This document shows positions 28,030 to 37,790 of a stretch of 64,000 bases of DNA, piece after piece (the stretch's first letter is position 1; each line of letters begins with the position of its first letter). The DNA comes from Bacteriovoracaceae bacterium (GTDB lineage Bacteria > Bdellovibrionota > Bacteriovoracia > Bacteriovoracales > Bacteriovoracaceae): positions 188,147 through 252,146 of the forward strand of contig JABFRR010000016.1 in NCBI GenBank assembly GCA_013141065.1, given 5' to 3'. The notes under the pieces are model-generated. The model had not been told where the DNA came from and searched no databases. It saw only the letters and a program-made list of their open reading frames with translations. Made by a program: the position numbers and the translations under genes.

Positions 28030-30585
28030 ATGTTTAACCCACTTCAAATTATTTTCGGTACGAAGTATGACCGCGATTTAAAAAAATTAAAACCAATTGT
28101 CGACATCATCAACTCTCTTGAGCCTAAAATGAAACAAATGAGTGATGAAGAACTCCAAGCTCAAACACCAAAACTTCGTGAAAAACTTTCCTCGGGCATG
28201 ACTATCGCTGATATTCTTCCTGAAGCTTTCGCAACTATCAGAGAAGCTTCAACCAGAGTCTTAAAAATGAGACACTTTGATGTTCAGCTCATGGGTGGGA
28301 TATCACTGTACAATGGCTGCATTTCTGAAATGAAAACCGGAGAAGGTAAAACTTTAACCGCGACTCTCCCACTTTATCTTATTGCTCTAGAATCAAAAGG
28401 AGCTCATGTTGTTACGGTCAATGACTACCTGGCTAAAAGAGATGCTGATGAAATGGGTGTACTCTATAACTGGCTTGGATTAAGCGTCGGAGTCATCCTT
28501 TCTCAAATGTCAGATGACGACCGCCAAGTGGCCTATAAAGCAGACATCACTTACGGAACTAATAACGAATTTGCCTTTGATTATCTTAGAGACAATATGA
28601 AATTTTCTCTCGAAGAGTATGTTCAAAGGGAACATCATTTTTGTATAGTCGATGAAGTTGACTCAATTTTAATTGATGAAGCCCGAACTCCGCTTTTAAT
28701 TTCAGGACCATCCGAGGGAGATACAGCTCTTTACTACGTCGCAAACGATGTCATTCCTAAATTATCGAGGGACACTCATTTTACTGTGGATGAAAAAGCT
28801 CGCTCAGCAATGTTTACTGAAGACGGAGTTATTAAAGTTCAAGAACTTCTTAAAATTGATAATCTCTATAATATAGAACACTCAAACTTGCTTCATCATC
28901 TCAATCAATCACTGAAGGCCCACAATCTTTTTAAGCTCGATGTTGATTATGTTAACCGTGATGGCCAGATAATTATTGTAGATGAATTCACTGGACGCCT
29001 TAAAGAAGGTTCCCGTTGGTCTGATGGACTTCATCAATCAGTAGAGGCTAAAGAAGGCGTAAAAATAAAATCAGAAAACCAGACACTCGCCTCTATCACC
29101 TTTCAAAATTATTTTAAACTTTATAAAAAACTCTCAGGTATGACAGGAACTGCAGACACAGAAGCTGAAGAGTTTATGAAAATTTACAATTTAGATGTTG
29201 TTGTCATTCCTACTAATTTACCTATGCAAAGAATTGATGAGCCGGATATTATTTATAAAAATCGAGCTGCTAAATATAAGGCGGTGGCAGAATTAATTCA
29301 AACCCTTCATAAAAAAGGTCAACCTGTCTTGGTCGGAACTATTGCCATTGAAACCAGTGAACTCATCTCAAATTATTTAACGAGTGCTGGCATTACTCAT
29401 GAAGTTTTAAATGCAAAACAACATGAAAGAGAAGCTGAAATCATCAAAAATGCTGGACAACCAGGTGCCGTCACTATCGCCACCAACATGGCCGGACGTG
29501 GAACAGACATAAAACTAACTCCTGAGACTAAAGCAGCTGGTGGCCTCTACATTTTAGGAACTGAACGACATGAATCAAGACGTATTGATAACCAATTAAG
29601 AGGTCGCTCAGGAAGACAAGGTGATCCGGGAAATTCAAAGTTTTTCTTATCTCTTGAAGACGATCTAATGAGAATTTTTGGATCAGATAAAATATCAGGA
29701 CTCATGAACACTCTGGGCATGAAAGAAGATGAGCCTATCGAACATAAAATGATCTCAAATGCGATAGCAAAAGCGCAAAAGAAAGTCGAAGCCCATAACT
29801 TCGATATCAGAAAACATTTACTTGAATATGATAACGTCATGAACGAACAACGCAGAACCATTTATAAAATTAGAAGAGATATTTTAAATGATCAAGATAA
29901 CCATGGTTTTGTGCAAGAAATGGTTGAAGATGTGACGTTTGATTTTCTCGATTCTTATCGACCAGAGAAAAAAACTGCTACTGAATCTTGGAACTGGGAA
30001 GAAATGAAAAGTGGTTTTAAGACCACCTTTAATACTGATTATGAAATTTCCTATAATGAATGTGTCACTTCATTTGATGGTGATCTAGACCGCTACTTAT
30101 CATCGATTGCTAACTCTCTCTTGGAAAAAAAATTCGCCCAATACGAGGCCGAGCAAGTGACTTATGCACTCAGAGAAATTCTCCTCTCTGCCTTTGATCA
30201 ACACTGGAAAGATCACTTACTTCAAATGGACCATGCTAAAGAAGGGATCAATCTTCGTGCCTATGCTCAAAAAGATCCTTTAACAGAGTATAAAAAGGAA
30301 TCATTCATACTATTTGATGCAATGAAGGTTCAAGTAAAAAAATCTATTGTAGAGAACCTTTTTACTGTTAGACTTTATACTAAAGCTGAGATCGAAGAAT
30401 TACAAAAGAGACACCAAGAGGAACTAGAAGAACAACTAAGTGCCCACAAAAAAGCACTTGAAGCTGCAACGATGAAAGAAGAAGCTAGGATGATTAAAAG
30501 AGTTAATCCTAAAGTTGGCAGAAATGATGCTTGTCCTTGTGGTTCAGGAAAGAAATATAAGCAATGCCACGGAGTAGACGCTTAG
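28030..30585 (+). CDS. secA: Preprotein translocase ATPase SecA
   Basis: A complete 851-residue SecA motor of the general secretion pathway. It has Walker [10 protein letters not shown], the [17 protein letters not shown]-type motif, the helicase-like [11 protein letters not shown] and the [11 protein letters not shown] motifs. The C-terminal zinc finger [18 protein letters not shown] binds SecB and phospholipids. It has a GGAG ribosome binding site nine bases before ATG. It is followed nine bases later by an acidic protein gene, so the two may be co-transcribed. Confidence 0.97.
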   Translation: MFNPLQIIFGTKYDRDLKKLKPIVDIINSLEPKMKQMSDEELQAQTPKLREKLSSGMTIADILPEAFATIREASTRVLKMRHFDVQLMGGISLYNGCISEMKTGEGKTLTATLPLYLIALESKGAHVVTVNDYLAKRDADEMGVLYNWLGLSVGVILSQMSDDDRQVAYKADITYGTNNEFAFDYLRDNMKFSLEEYVQREHHFCIVDEVDSILIDEARTPLLISGPSEGDTALYYVANDVIPKLSRDTHFTVDEKARSAMFTEDGVIKVQELLKIDNLYNIEHSNLLHHLNQSLKAHNLFKLDVDYVNRDGQIIIVDEFTGRLKEGSRWSDGLHQSVEAKEGVKIKSENQTLASITFQNYFKLYKKLSGMTGTADTEAEEFMKIYNLDVVVIPTNLPMQRIDEPDIIYKNRAAKYKAVAELIQTLHKKGQPVLVGTIAIETSELISNYLTSAGITHEVLNAKQHEREAEIIKNAGQPGAVTIATNMAGRGTDIKLTPETKAAGGLYILGTERHESRRIDNQLRGRSGRQGDPGNSKFFLSLEDDLMRIFGSDKISGLMNTLGMKEDEPIEHKMISNAIAKAQKKVEAHNFDIRKHLLEYDNVMNEQRRTIYKIRRDILNDQDNHGFVQEMVEDVTFDFLDSYRPEKKTATESWNWEEMKSGFKTTFNTDYEISYNECVTSFDGDLDRYLSSIANSLLEKKFAQYEAEQVTYALREILLSAFDQHWKDHLLQMDHAKEGINLRAYAQKDPLTEYKKESFILFDAMKVQVKKSIVENLFTVRLYTKAEIEELQKRHQEELEEQLSAHKKALEAATMKEEARMIKRVNPKVGRNDACPCGSGKKYKQCHGVDA

Positions 30586-30594
30586 GACGGGTAA

Positions 30595-31950
30595 ATGGTT
30601 AAAAAAAAAGATGGTGAATCAAAAGATTTAACGAGGCTAGAAGATATATCTGAATTTTTACATCAGGAAGATCAAGATCTAGATGATAAATTTAATATTT
30701 TTGATGGCCAAAGCCCAGAACCAGAAGCAGATGAATCCATTGGCCTTGACGACATTTTGCCTGATTTCATTGAACCAAAAGAGTCATTAGATGAAGAATC
30801 AAGAGCAATCGATATTTCTAACGAATACGACAATGTTCTGCCGGATGAGTTGTTAGATTCAAGTTTTTCACTCAATTCTGATACTGACTCTGAACTTCCC
30901 TCTGATTTCACCAGTGACTATCTGGCCCAAAACCCAGATGCAAATGAAAGTGCTAACGAAGAAGTATTAGAATCAATTGCTGATGTCGAATTACCGCTTT
31001 ACTCAGACGACTCACCTTCTACAGCTGACGAATTTGAAAGTCCAGAAGCTCCAGAAATCCCAGAAATCCCAGAAATCCCTGAGATTCCCATTTTTAGAGA
31101 AGCACCTCAAGTTAATAACAGTGAGCGATTTTTAGATGTGAAATCATTTGCTCAAAACTTCTCTTATGGTAAATCTAGTGGCGTTGGTGGAAATCCTCCT
31201 TTTAGCCTAATTGCTCGCAATATAAAGTACAAAGAAGAAGCAGATGACATCCTTATCCTTTTATCTGAGTTAGGACTAATCAACTCTCAGAATGAAAAAG
31301 ATATTGAAAGATCACTCGAACTCGGCTCGCTCCTTGTCCCCCAAATTAGTGAGTTTACCGCGATTGTACTGGCTCACAAGCTAAGAAGATTTGATCTTGA
31401 TTTAGAAGTAGGATTAACAGATGAGATTCATCCTTCAAAATCTGGAGAAACTAATCCTCGCGGACTAATTAAAAAAGAAAACATAAGACAAAATAAATCA
31501 GAGCGACAAAATCTTTCTGAATTAGTCACATCGATTGATGAAATACTTATGACAACTTCTCAATCCTTAACAGGATACAAGGTCCATGAATTTTTAGGCG
31601 TCAAATCGACTTTTGCGATCGTCGAAGAAGCGGAATTAGAAAAATTACAGTATGTTCAAAAAACAATGAGAGAAAAATCGACACTCATTGAAATCGATAA
31701 AAATGAAAATGATCACGATATACATACATCTGAAAAAGCGTTTAGGGATTTTAACGACTCATTTTTAATGATCTTTGATGATCTACTCATGCAATTAAAA
31801 CAAAAAGCCTATACCCATAAAGCCAATTCACTTTTGGGTATTAACTATCAAGTTTCACCAATGCCATTTGATCGAGTAAATAATAGGGTAAATGCCTATC
31901 AAGTGACTTGTAGTGCAACTATGGCCATTGTGGCCAAGGAGAATGAGTGA
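30595..31950 (+). CDS. Acidic protein with C-terminal YbjQ-like domain
   Basis: A 451-residue cytoplasmic protein without signal or membrane segments. Residues 1-170 are very acidic and low in complexity, ending in the repeat EIPEIPEIPEIP. Residues 205-275 form a compact helical segment containing VPQISEFTAIVLAHKLRRFDLDL; its family is unrecognised. Residues 325-448 resemble the YbjQ/DUF74 fold (GYKVHEFLG then AYTHKANSLLGINY and VNAYQVTCSATMAIV), by eye and at moderate confidence. The gene lies between secA and glpD; its last bases overlap the glpD GTG start as GTGA. Its role is unknown. Confidence 0.65.
   Translation: MVKKKDGESKDLTRLEDISEFLHQEDQDLDDKFNIFDGQSPEPEADESIGLDDILPDFIEPKESLDEESRAIDISNEYDNVLPDELLDSSFSLNSDTDSELPSDFTSDYLAQNPDANESANEEVLESIADVELPLYSDDSPSTADEFESPEAPEIPEIPEIPEIPIFREAPQVNNSERFLDVKSFAQNFSYGKSSGVGGNPPFSLIARNIKYKEEADDILILLSELGLINSQNEKDIERSLELGSLLVPQISEFTAIVLAHKLRRFDLDLEVGLTDEIHPSKSGETNPRGLIKKENIRQNKSERQNLSELVTSIDEILMTTSQSLTGYKVHEFLGVKSTFAIVEEAELEKLQYVQKTMREKSTLIEIDKNENDHDIHTSEKAFRDFNDSFLMIFDDLLMQLKQKAYTHKANSLLGINYQVSPMPFDRVNNRVNAYQVTCSATMAIVAKENE
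31051..31086 (+). repeat. Short tandem 9-bp coding repeat
   Basis: The 9-base unit CCAGAAATC occurs three times (31051-31077) and is followed by a diverged fourth copy CCTGAGATT. It encodes the Glu-Ile-Pro repeat of the acidic protein. Slippage could change the number of units. Confidence 0.8.
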
Positions 31951-33407
31951 AAAAACTGGGCCAATCACACTTCCAATGCATAATTGTTGGTGGCGGTATT
32001 GTTGGTGCGGGAATTTTTCGTGACCTGGCCCTTCACGGCGTGGAAACTTTGCTGATCGATTCTGGAGACTTCTCAGCACAAACGAGCGAGAGAAGCTCAA
32101 AGATGCTTCATGGTGGAATTCGTTACCTTGAAAATATGGATTTTAAATTAGTCTTTGAAGCTTTACACGAAAAAAATTTATGGCTCAAACTCACTCCACA
32201 CCTGGCACGTGAAGAAGCTTTTTTTTTACCAGTCTACAAAAACGCCGGACGACCTCTTTGGATGATTAGACTTGGACTATTTTTATACGATCTGCTTTCC
32301 CAATTTAAAAATTCACCCTACAAAACTCTCTCACAAGAAGAATGTATTAAACGAATTCCCGACTTAAATCCAAAAGGCTTAAGTGGAGCTGGCGTTTACT
32401 ACGACGGCATTATGGATGATGTGAAAATTACTTTAGAAGTAATTTATGACTCTTTATTAATGCCTAATACTTATGCTCTTAATCATACGATGCTCACAAA
32501 CGTCAGTATAGATCCACAGACAAATAATTCATTACTTACTCTGATTGATCAATTAACCGGTGAAAAGCAAGTTGTGAGTGCTGAAAAAGTTATTTATGCT
32601 TTAGGACCTTTTACTGACTCTTTTTTAACACGATATCCATTCTATGCATGGAAAAATGTACTTCTTCCTTCAAAAGGTTCGCACATTTGGATTTCTAAAA
32701 ATGATTTACCTCTCAATCATCCAATAGTAATGACTCCAAAAGATGAATTTGGAGACCGAGTTATTTTTGTCATCCCTCATAATGAAAAAATACTCATTGG
32801 TACTACCGAAGTGCCAAGCTCTGGTGATCTTTTTCACGTGACACCATCAAAGGATGAAATAAATTACTTGTTAAAGAATCTCAACTCTTATTTTCCTAAA
32901 CTTAATCTCAATGAGTCTCATGTCATTGGAAGTTTTGCTGGAATTCGTCCACTGGTCAAAGAAAATGAAAATTCCATTGATAGAGGAAAAACATCTAGAG
33001 AGCATAAAGTTTATAGGCCGTTAAAAAATACTTATGTCATTGCCGGTGGAAAATACACTACTTTTAGAGTTATGGGACAAGCTATTACCAAAGAAATTTG
33101 CCAAGCTTTTAATAAAAACTATGATTCAAATCTCACCAAAAAAGCTCTCCGACAAAAATCTATCGTTTTACCTTTTGAATGGAAACTGCCAACCGGCGAA
33201 GAATTAGAACTTATTTGTCAAAGAGAGGCCCCAAGAACGCTCGAAGATTTAATCAAAAGACGTTTATCCATAGTATCGATCAAAAATTGGGAATTAAAAA
33301 CAAAAGAAAATATAGAAGATTATGTTATTAAAAATAGAGAAATTCTCAATCGCTATATGGATGTAGGAGCAAGTGCGCTCAGTGAACTTTTAAAAGCGAT
33401 ACGATAG
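31947..33407 (+). CDS. glpD: Glycerol-3-phosphate dehydrogenase (FAD)
   Basis: A 486-residue FAD-dependent GlpD that oxidises glycerol 3-phosphate to dihydroxyacetone phosphate and passes electrons to quinone. It has the N-terminal dinucleotide fold IIVGGGIVGAGIFRDLALHG, the substrate/FAD motif SERSSKMLHGGIRYLE and the C-terminal VIAGGKYTTFRVMG segment. It starts with GTG at 31947, overlapping the previous stop, with AAGGAG five bases upstream. No glycerol kinase or facilitator is adjacent. Its end overlaps the convergent surface-protein gene by 18 bases. Confidence 0.92.
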   Translation: MKKLGQSHFQCIIVGGGIVGAGIFRDLALHGVETLLIDSGDFSAQTSERSSKMLHGGIRYLENMDFKLVFEALHEKNLWLKLTPHLAREEAFFLPVYKNAGRPLWMIRLGLFLYDLLSQFKNSPYKTLSQEECIKRIPDLNPKGLSGAGVYYDGIMDDVKITLEVIYDSLLMPNTYALNHTMLTNVSIDPQTNNSLLTLIDQLTGEKQVVSAEKVIYALGPFTDSFLTRYPFYAWKNVLLPSKGSHIWISKNDLPLNHPIVMTPKDEFGDRVIFVIPHNEKILIGTTEVPSSGDLFHVTPSKDEINYLLKNLNSYFPKLNLNESHVIGSFAGIRPLVKENENSIDRGKTSREHKVYRPLKNTYVIAGGKYTTFRVMGQAITKEICQAFNKNYDSNLTKKALRQKSIVLPFEWKLPTGEELELICQREAPRTLEDLIKRRLSIVSIKNWELKTKENIEDYVIKNREILNRYMDVGASALSELLKAIR

Positions 33408-34580
33408 CCCTAATTGAAGTCGCACTCCTGAAAGTGATGTATCAGTTGTCGATAAATCGTCTAGTTCTCTTGATTCTGATGAGCTATAAAAATCAACAAG
33501 TGCCCGCATACCGAAGCCACCTATAAATAAATATTTGGCCCCAGCTCCCAGAGAAAAAAATGAATTACTACCGGTATCACTCGCCGAAGTTGTTGATACA
33601 GTTGAAACTGTTTCAGTGCTCACACTCCCAGCTCCAATTGCAAATGTTCCAAATCCTATAATCCGATTGACATGATAGGCCCGATTATAAAAATGGTAAT
33701 TAAGTCCAAGGCCGTATTCAAAATAATCATTCGTATTTAAAGAGCCATCTGATTTCATAGAAGTTTTGTGAATAAAACCAAAAAGAGAAAAATCTTTAAA
33801 AAAATTATTGCTGTTATAGAAGTATTTCTCTAGTGCAAGGCCTAGATCTAAACCTGTAGGTGAAGCCGAAGTGGTAACATCATCAGAAGTATACCAAAGA
33901 GAATTGAAATTCATTGAACCTACGACATCCCAAGTTTTCTTTCGAAAACTAGAACTCATGACTGGAACTGTGTTGACTTCATTGGTGTCATCGTCGTTAT
34001 TGTTTTCAGTATTTGAAGATTTAGAAGAAGTTGAATTTTTCTTTTTAGAATTATTTGGCACTACTTTATTTTTTGTTTCACTTAATCCGACATCTCTAAG
34101 TTCATTTTGATCTTCGTCAGTAATAACAACTTCTTTTTCAGAACTATCCATTTCGTCATTATTAACACTTGTCACCTCATCGCCCATACTCATGGTCTCA
34201 CTGCCCCCAGGAATAGGTTCTTCTTTAAGACTTTTACTAGGATCATCTGTAATTTTAACAGGACTAGATATTTTTAAATTTAAAACTTTATCTTGAGTAA
34301 TCTCTGATGGATCAACAACGCGATAAAGTGACCAAACAGAACGAGTTGGAGAAACTTTTTCTACCACTCCTCGAGCAACAACACCCGCTGTAATAAAAAA
34401 CTTCGCATGGTCACCAACAACGAGCCCATCTTCTCCACCACGATTAATTAATACCGTCTTTTGACTAGATGACACTTTTAAGAATCGAAGTGTTAATTTT
34501 TCATCTATATCCAATCCAAATATTGATGAAGAATAAGAAATGGCCAAAATTGGTAAAAGAGTCCAAATTGATTTTTTCAT
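33390..34580 (-). CDS. Probable outer-membrane protein, paralogue of the upstream gene
   Basis: Not assigned to a known family. A 396-residue exported protein with a signal peptide (residues 1-22, ending SSIFG). It has a soluble N-terminal domain with TLRFLKVSSSQKTVLINRGGEDGL and GVVEKVSPTRSVWSLYRV, a low-complexity middle rich in Asn, Ser, Asp and Glu, and a C-terminal region of alternating strands ending GLSYRF, as in small beta-barrels. The N-terminal block shares its layout with the upstream gene, so the two appear to be diverged copies. It lies 15 bases after that gene. Confidence 0.65.
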   Translation of the reverse strand: MKKSIWTLLPILAISYSSSIFGLDIDEKLTLRFLKVSSSQKTVLINRGGEDGLVVGDHAKFFITAGVVARGVVEKVSPTRSVWSLYRVVDPSEITQDKVLNLKISSPVKITDDPSKSLKEEPIPGGSETMSMGDEVTSVNNDEMDSSEKEVVITDEDQNELRDVGLSETKNKVVPNNSKKKNSTSSKSSNTENNNDDDTNEVNTVPVMSSSFRKKTWDVVGSMNFNSLWYTSDDVTTSASPTGLDLGLALEKYFYNSNNFFKDFSLFGFIHKTSMKSDGSLNTNDYFEYGLGLNYHFYNRAYHVNRIIGFGTFAIGAGSVSTETVSTVSTTSASDTGSNSFFSLGAGAKYLFIGGFGMRALVDFYSSSESRELDDLSTTDTSLSGVRLQLGLSYRF

Positions 34581-34595
34581 GTCTGAAATAATCTC

Positions 34596-36185
34596 CTAAA
34601 AATAAACACTCAGTCCTAATGTATATTTTAAGTCTTTGACAGAAAATTTACTATTAATATCATCTTCTAATCGATCAAGAACAGATAAATTCTTAACATC
34701 TAAATTAAGTGCGAAGTTTAAACTCGCCCCCACATTGGCCGTTTCTTCGACCAAGTCCCCCGTTCTAAATCGATACTTCGTCATCAGTTGTAAAGCTGGC
34801 AAAGTCAAAACTTGATAGGAATACTCTTTTGAGATGTCAGCAGAGGCCACACTGGCCGTACCATTTTTAAGTCCAATGCCAAAAAGATAAATAAATGAAT
34901 TCAAAGTCAGTGGATTATTTATAAAATAATAGTTTAAATAGGCGCCATAAAAATACTCTCTCGATCTTGCATTAAACACTCCCAGGTCATAGTCGCTTAT
35001 TCCAGACTCAAAAAGAAATTGGAGAGACCAGTTTTTTAGTTCCTGTGAAGTTCTTGATAAATGCAAGTCATAACTTATTCCCAAGTTATAGCCTTTTCCT
35101 TGATAATTTGGATCTTCATTATTACCGTGAGAAACCATAGAGCCAGAAAAATGCAAAATTATCTCATGACCTTCAAGTTCATTCATTACCAATTCGCGTC
35201 TTCTCGTTTCTCTTTCAAGCCCTGTTTGAACAAAATACTTACGAAGATCATCGTCATTCATATCTGCTGACCATAATTCGCCATCTCTTTTAACTTTGGC
35301 GAATACTCGTGGACTAATTTCTTGTTCTTTTCGTTCTTTTTCTCGAGTCTCATCATAGACATTAGGAATGACTCCACCGGCAGCTAGGTCCATTGCTCCT
35401 TCAGTCTTTTGGTGAAGTCGATAATAACTTTTCACTCCATACTTCATTCCGTTAACTTTTTGGACATAACCTTTACTCATAGATTCAAAAAGGATTCGGT
35501 CTTCAGCATTTTTGATATCACCGAGGTCAACCTCGCGTTTTCCAATCGTAATTTTCTCACCAGTAAAATCACCATAGACTTCACTGAATTGTTCTTTACC
35601 AGTCGTTTTATAATTTTCAAATGTAGTTACCAGCACATCAGAATCTGGAGTTTCATCTTTAACTTCAGAGGAATCAAATAAATCAGGAGTTGCTACAAAG
35701 TTATTTCCCTCTTTTATAAAACGATCTGGAATATTATCTTTATTTTTATCCTGATAATCATCCAAATTTCGATACTGATTTTCTGATGCCACGATATGAA
35801 GATTCTTTAATTTTAGAGGGCGTCCAGAAGTCACTTGATTAATAGAATGTAAATAAACGAGAGAATTTCTTTCAAATGCTTTCGAAATAAAAACTTTCTT
35901 TACCAGCCAATATGATTTTTTAGGGAAACTTTTTACAACTTCTGCTTGAGCGATTAAAAAAACTTTGGGAGATTCTTTCGGCCCTTTTTGTAGATAGATA
36001 GACGCTAAAACACCTTCTTCAAAGTTATCTAAATTCCCTACTTCCAAAATAAGACTTTTTTCAGAACTCGAAACCTCTAGCAAACGGGCCTGGGTGAGAT
36101 CCATGGCGATACCTTCAAAAGAAATCAAAACGCAGCAAAAAACGCTGAGAAACGAGTAAACTATAGTTTTGGTCACTTTAATCAT
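34596..36185 (-). CDS. Probable outer-membrane protein with conserved N-terminal block
   Basis: Not assigned to a known family. A 529-residue exported protein with a signal peptide ending near residue 27. Its N-terminal block (LLEVSSSEKSLILEVGNLDNFEEG then KSFPKKSYWLVKKVF) mirrors that of the next gene. A central charged linker (residues 150-330) has several Glu/Lys-rich stretches. The C-terminal 190 residues form repeated amphipathic strands ending TLGLSVYF, consistent with a membrane barrel. It is divergent from the small protein gene at 36319. Function unknown. Confidence 0.65.
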   Translation of the reverse strand: MIKVTKTIVYSFLSVFCCVLISFEGIAMDLTQARLLEVSSSEKSLILEVGNLDNFEEGVLASIYLQKGPKESPKVFLIAQAEVVKSFPKKSYWLVKKVFISKAFERNSLVYLHSINQVTSGRPLKLKNLHIVASENQYRNLDDYQDKNKDNIPDRFIKEGNNFVATPDLFDSSEVKDETPDSDVLVTTFENYKTTGKEQFSEVYGDFTGEKITIGKREVDLGDIKNAEDRILFESMSKGYVQKVNGMKYGVKSYYRLHQKTEGAMDLAAGGVIPNVYDETREKERKEQEISPRVFAKVKRDGELWSADMNDDDLRKYFVQTGLERETRRRELVMNELEGHEIILHFSGSMVSHGNNEDPNYQGKGYNLGISYDLHLSRTSQELKNWSLQFLFESGISDYDLGVFNARSREYFYGAYLNYYFINNPLTLNSFIYLFGIGLKNGTASVASADISKEYSYQVLTLPALQLMTKYRFRTGDLVEETANVGASLNFALNLDVKNLSVLDRLEDDINSKFSVKDLKYTLGLSVYF

Positions 36186-36318
36186 AGATTCTCTTAGTTT
36201 AGCGTAAACAAAACGCTATGCATATAAGAGGGAAATCCTTGCTTCCTTTTGAAAATTTCACTATAACAATAGGAATTAAACTCTCTTAAATAGAAAATAA
36301 TAGAAAAGGTCCATGACT

Positions 36319-36543
36319 ATGAGCAAGAAAAAAATTAAAAAAATCTACAAATATGAATGTAATGTCTCAGGGGAAGTTTTTAAAACAACTTCTGAAGCTC
36401 CATCACCTGGTGATTTATCGACAGTAAGTGCATTCTACCAAATGAATCCAGAATTAGATGACAGACCTGTCGATATTAAACTTAAAGTTAAAAATGAAGA
36501 AGAATCAGCTGCAGAATTAAAAGCAGCTCTTATGCCTGAATAA
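36319..36543 (+). CDS. Small conserved protein of unknown function
   Basis: A 74-residue cytoplasmic protein with a basic start (MSKKKIKKIYKYECNVSGE) and the pattern FYQMNPELDDRP. It looks like a small conserved protein of related predatory bacteria, but I cannot name its family. The ATG at 36319 lies nine bases after an AAAAGG site; an in-frame ATG two codons earlier at 36313 is only three bases from it and less likely. It lies 50 bases before trxB and may share its transcript. Confidence 0.6.
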   Translation: MSKKKIKKIYKYECNVSGEVFKTTSEAPSPGDLSTVSAFYQMNPELDDRPVDIKLKVKNEEESAAELKAALMPE

Positions 36544-36593
36544 ATCAGACTAAAAAAATCAATTAATCTAAAAAACATTCACGGGGAATTACC

Positions 36594-37553
36594 ATGACAA
36601 ATTCAATTCCAACCAGACAAGTTATCATTATCGGCTCCGGCCCTGCTGGTTACACAGCGGCTTTATATACCTCGAGAGCAGGACTAAATCCCCTCGTTAT
36701 CGAAGGCCATGAACCTGGTGGACAATTAACAACAACAACTGATGTCGAAAATTTTCCAGGATTTCCAGAAGGAATCATGGGGCCAGACTTAATGAATAAT
36801 ATGAAAAAACAAACTCTACGTTTTGGAACAGAGTTTTTATCAGCAAAAGTGACTGAGATAAATCTTTCAAAAAAACCTTTTCATTTAAAATGCGATAATG
36901 GCCAAGAATTTCTCGCAGAAACAGTCATTATTTCTACTGGAGCATCGGCAAAATACTTGGGATTAAAAAACGAAATGGAACTCATTGGTAAAGGTGTTTC
37001 GGCATGTGCAACTTGTGATGGATTTTTCTATAGGAATAAAGTTGTTCACGTTGTTGGTGGTGGAGACACTGCTCTTGAAGAAGCTAACTTCCTTACTCGT
37101 TTTGCTTCTAAAGTTTATCTCGTACACCGCAAAGATTCTTTTAGAGCAAGTAAACCAATGCAAGAAAGAACTTTTAATAATCCAAAGATTGAAGTTGTAT
37201 GGAATACAGAAGTTAAAGAAATACTTTTTAATGAAACAGGTGTTACTGGGCTAAGTGTTCTTAACAATCAAACGAATGTTCTCTCTGAAAGACCAACAGA
37301 TGGATTTTTCCTAGGTATTGGACATGAGCCGAATACAAAATTCTTAAAAGGACAAATCACACTTGATGATCACGGCTATATAAAGACAAGTGGTGGGCAT
37401 CCTGATACTTCTATACCGGGTGTATTTGCTTGTGGAGATGTTCAAGATCCTTATTACCGCCAGGCCATATCAGCTGCAGGATCTGGATGCCAGGCCGCGA
37501 TTAGGGCCGAAAGATTTCTTGAAAGTGAGCACGATAAAAAAAGCCACAAGTAA
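36594..37553 (+). CDS. trxB: Thioredoxin reductase
   Basis: A 319-residue NADPH-dependent flavoprotein that reduces thioredoxin. It has the FAD fold IIIGSGPAGYTAALY, the redox-active CATC (Cys138, Cys141) and the NADPH site VVGGGDTALEEANFL, and ends in the standard FAD motif GVFACGDVQDPYYRQA. The start has a GGGGA ribosome binding site. It is followed by a weak hairpin and then a promoter for the next gene. Confidence 0.96.
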   Translation: MTNSIPTRQVIIIGSGPAGYTAALYTSRAGLNPLVIEGHEPGGQLTTTTDVENFPGFPEGIMGPDLMNNMKKQTLRFGTEFLSAKVTEINLSKKPFHLKCDNGQEFLAETVIISTGASAKYLGLKNEMELIGKGVSACATCDGFFYRNKVVHVVGGGDTALEEANFLTRFASKVYLVHRKDSFRASKPMQERTFNNPKIEVVWNTEVKEILFNETGVTGLSVLNNQTNVLSERPTDGFFLGIGHEPNTKFLKGQITLDDHGYIKTSGGHPDTSIPGVFACGDVQDPYYRQAISAAGSGCQAAIRAERFLESEHDKKSHK

Positions 37554-37583
37554 GCATTCTCATACCCGATCACTTCATTTCAA

Positions 37584-37600
37584 AAGTCCTTTTTGGACTT
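37584..37600 (+). terminator. Weak candidate terminator after trxB
   Basis: AAGTCC and GGACTT form a six-base stem with a five-T loop, 31 bases after the trxB stop; only a diffuse AT-rich tail follows, so efficiency is doubtful. Confidence 0.35.
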
Positions 37601-37678
37601 AAATTATGTAATTTTTACAAAATTCACTCAAAAGACAGATATTCTCAGCATTTTTTTACACTTTTTTGATGAGGTGCT

Positions 37679-37708
37679 TTGACATACATTTTTAAAGTTT
37701 GAAACAAT
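37679..37708 (+). promoter_or_regulatory. Candidate promoter upstream of the crotonase gene
   Basis: A consensus TTGACA at 37679-37684 is followed after 18 bases by AACAAT at 37703-37708, resembling the promoter before the PP2C gene. The downstream start is 83 bases away. Confidence 0.45.
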
Positions 37709-37790
37709 AGTTAGAGAAAAAGAGAATGAATCTCTTCATTTCTAAAACCACTTGAGACTCTTAATCAGTGTAAATTACCAAGGAAGGTAC

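Noticed and set aside
31051-31086. Short repeats as a CRISPR array
   Set aside because: Nine-base units without spacers inside a coding frame are a codon repeat; no array-like pattern occurs anywhere in the window.
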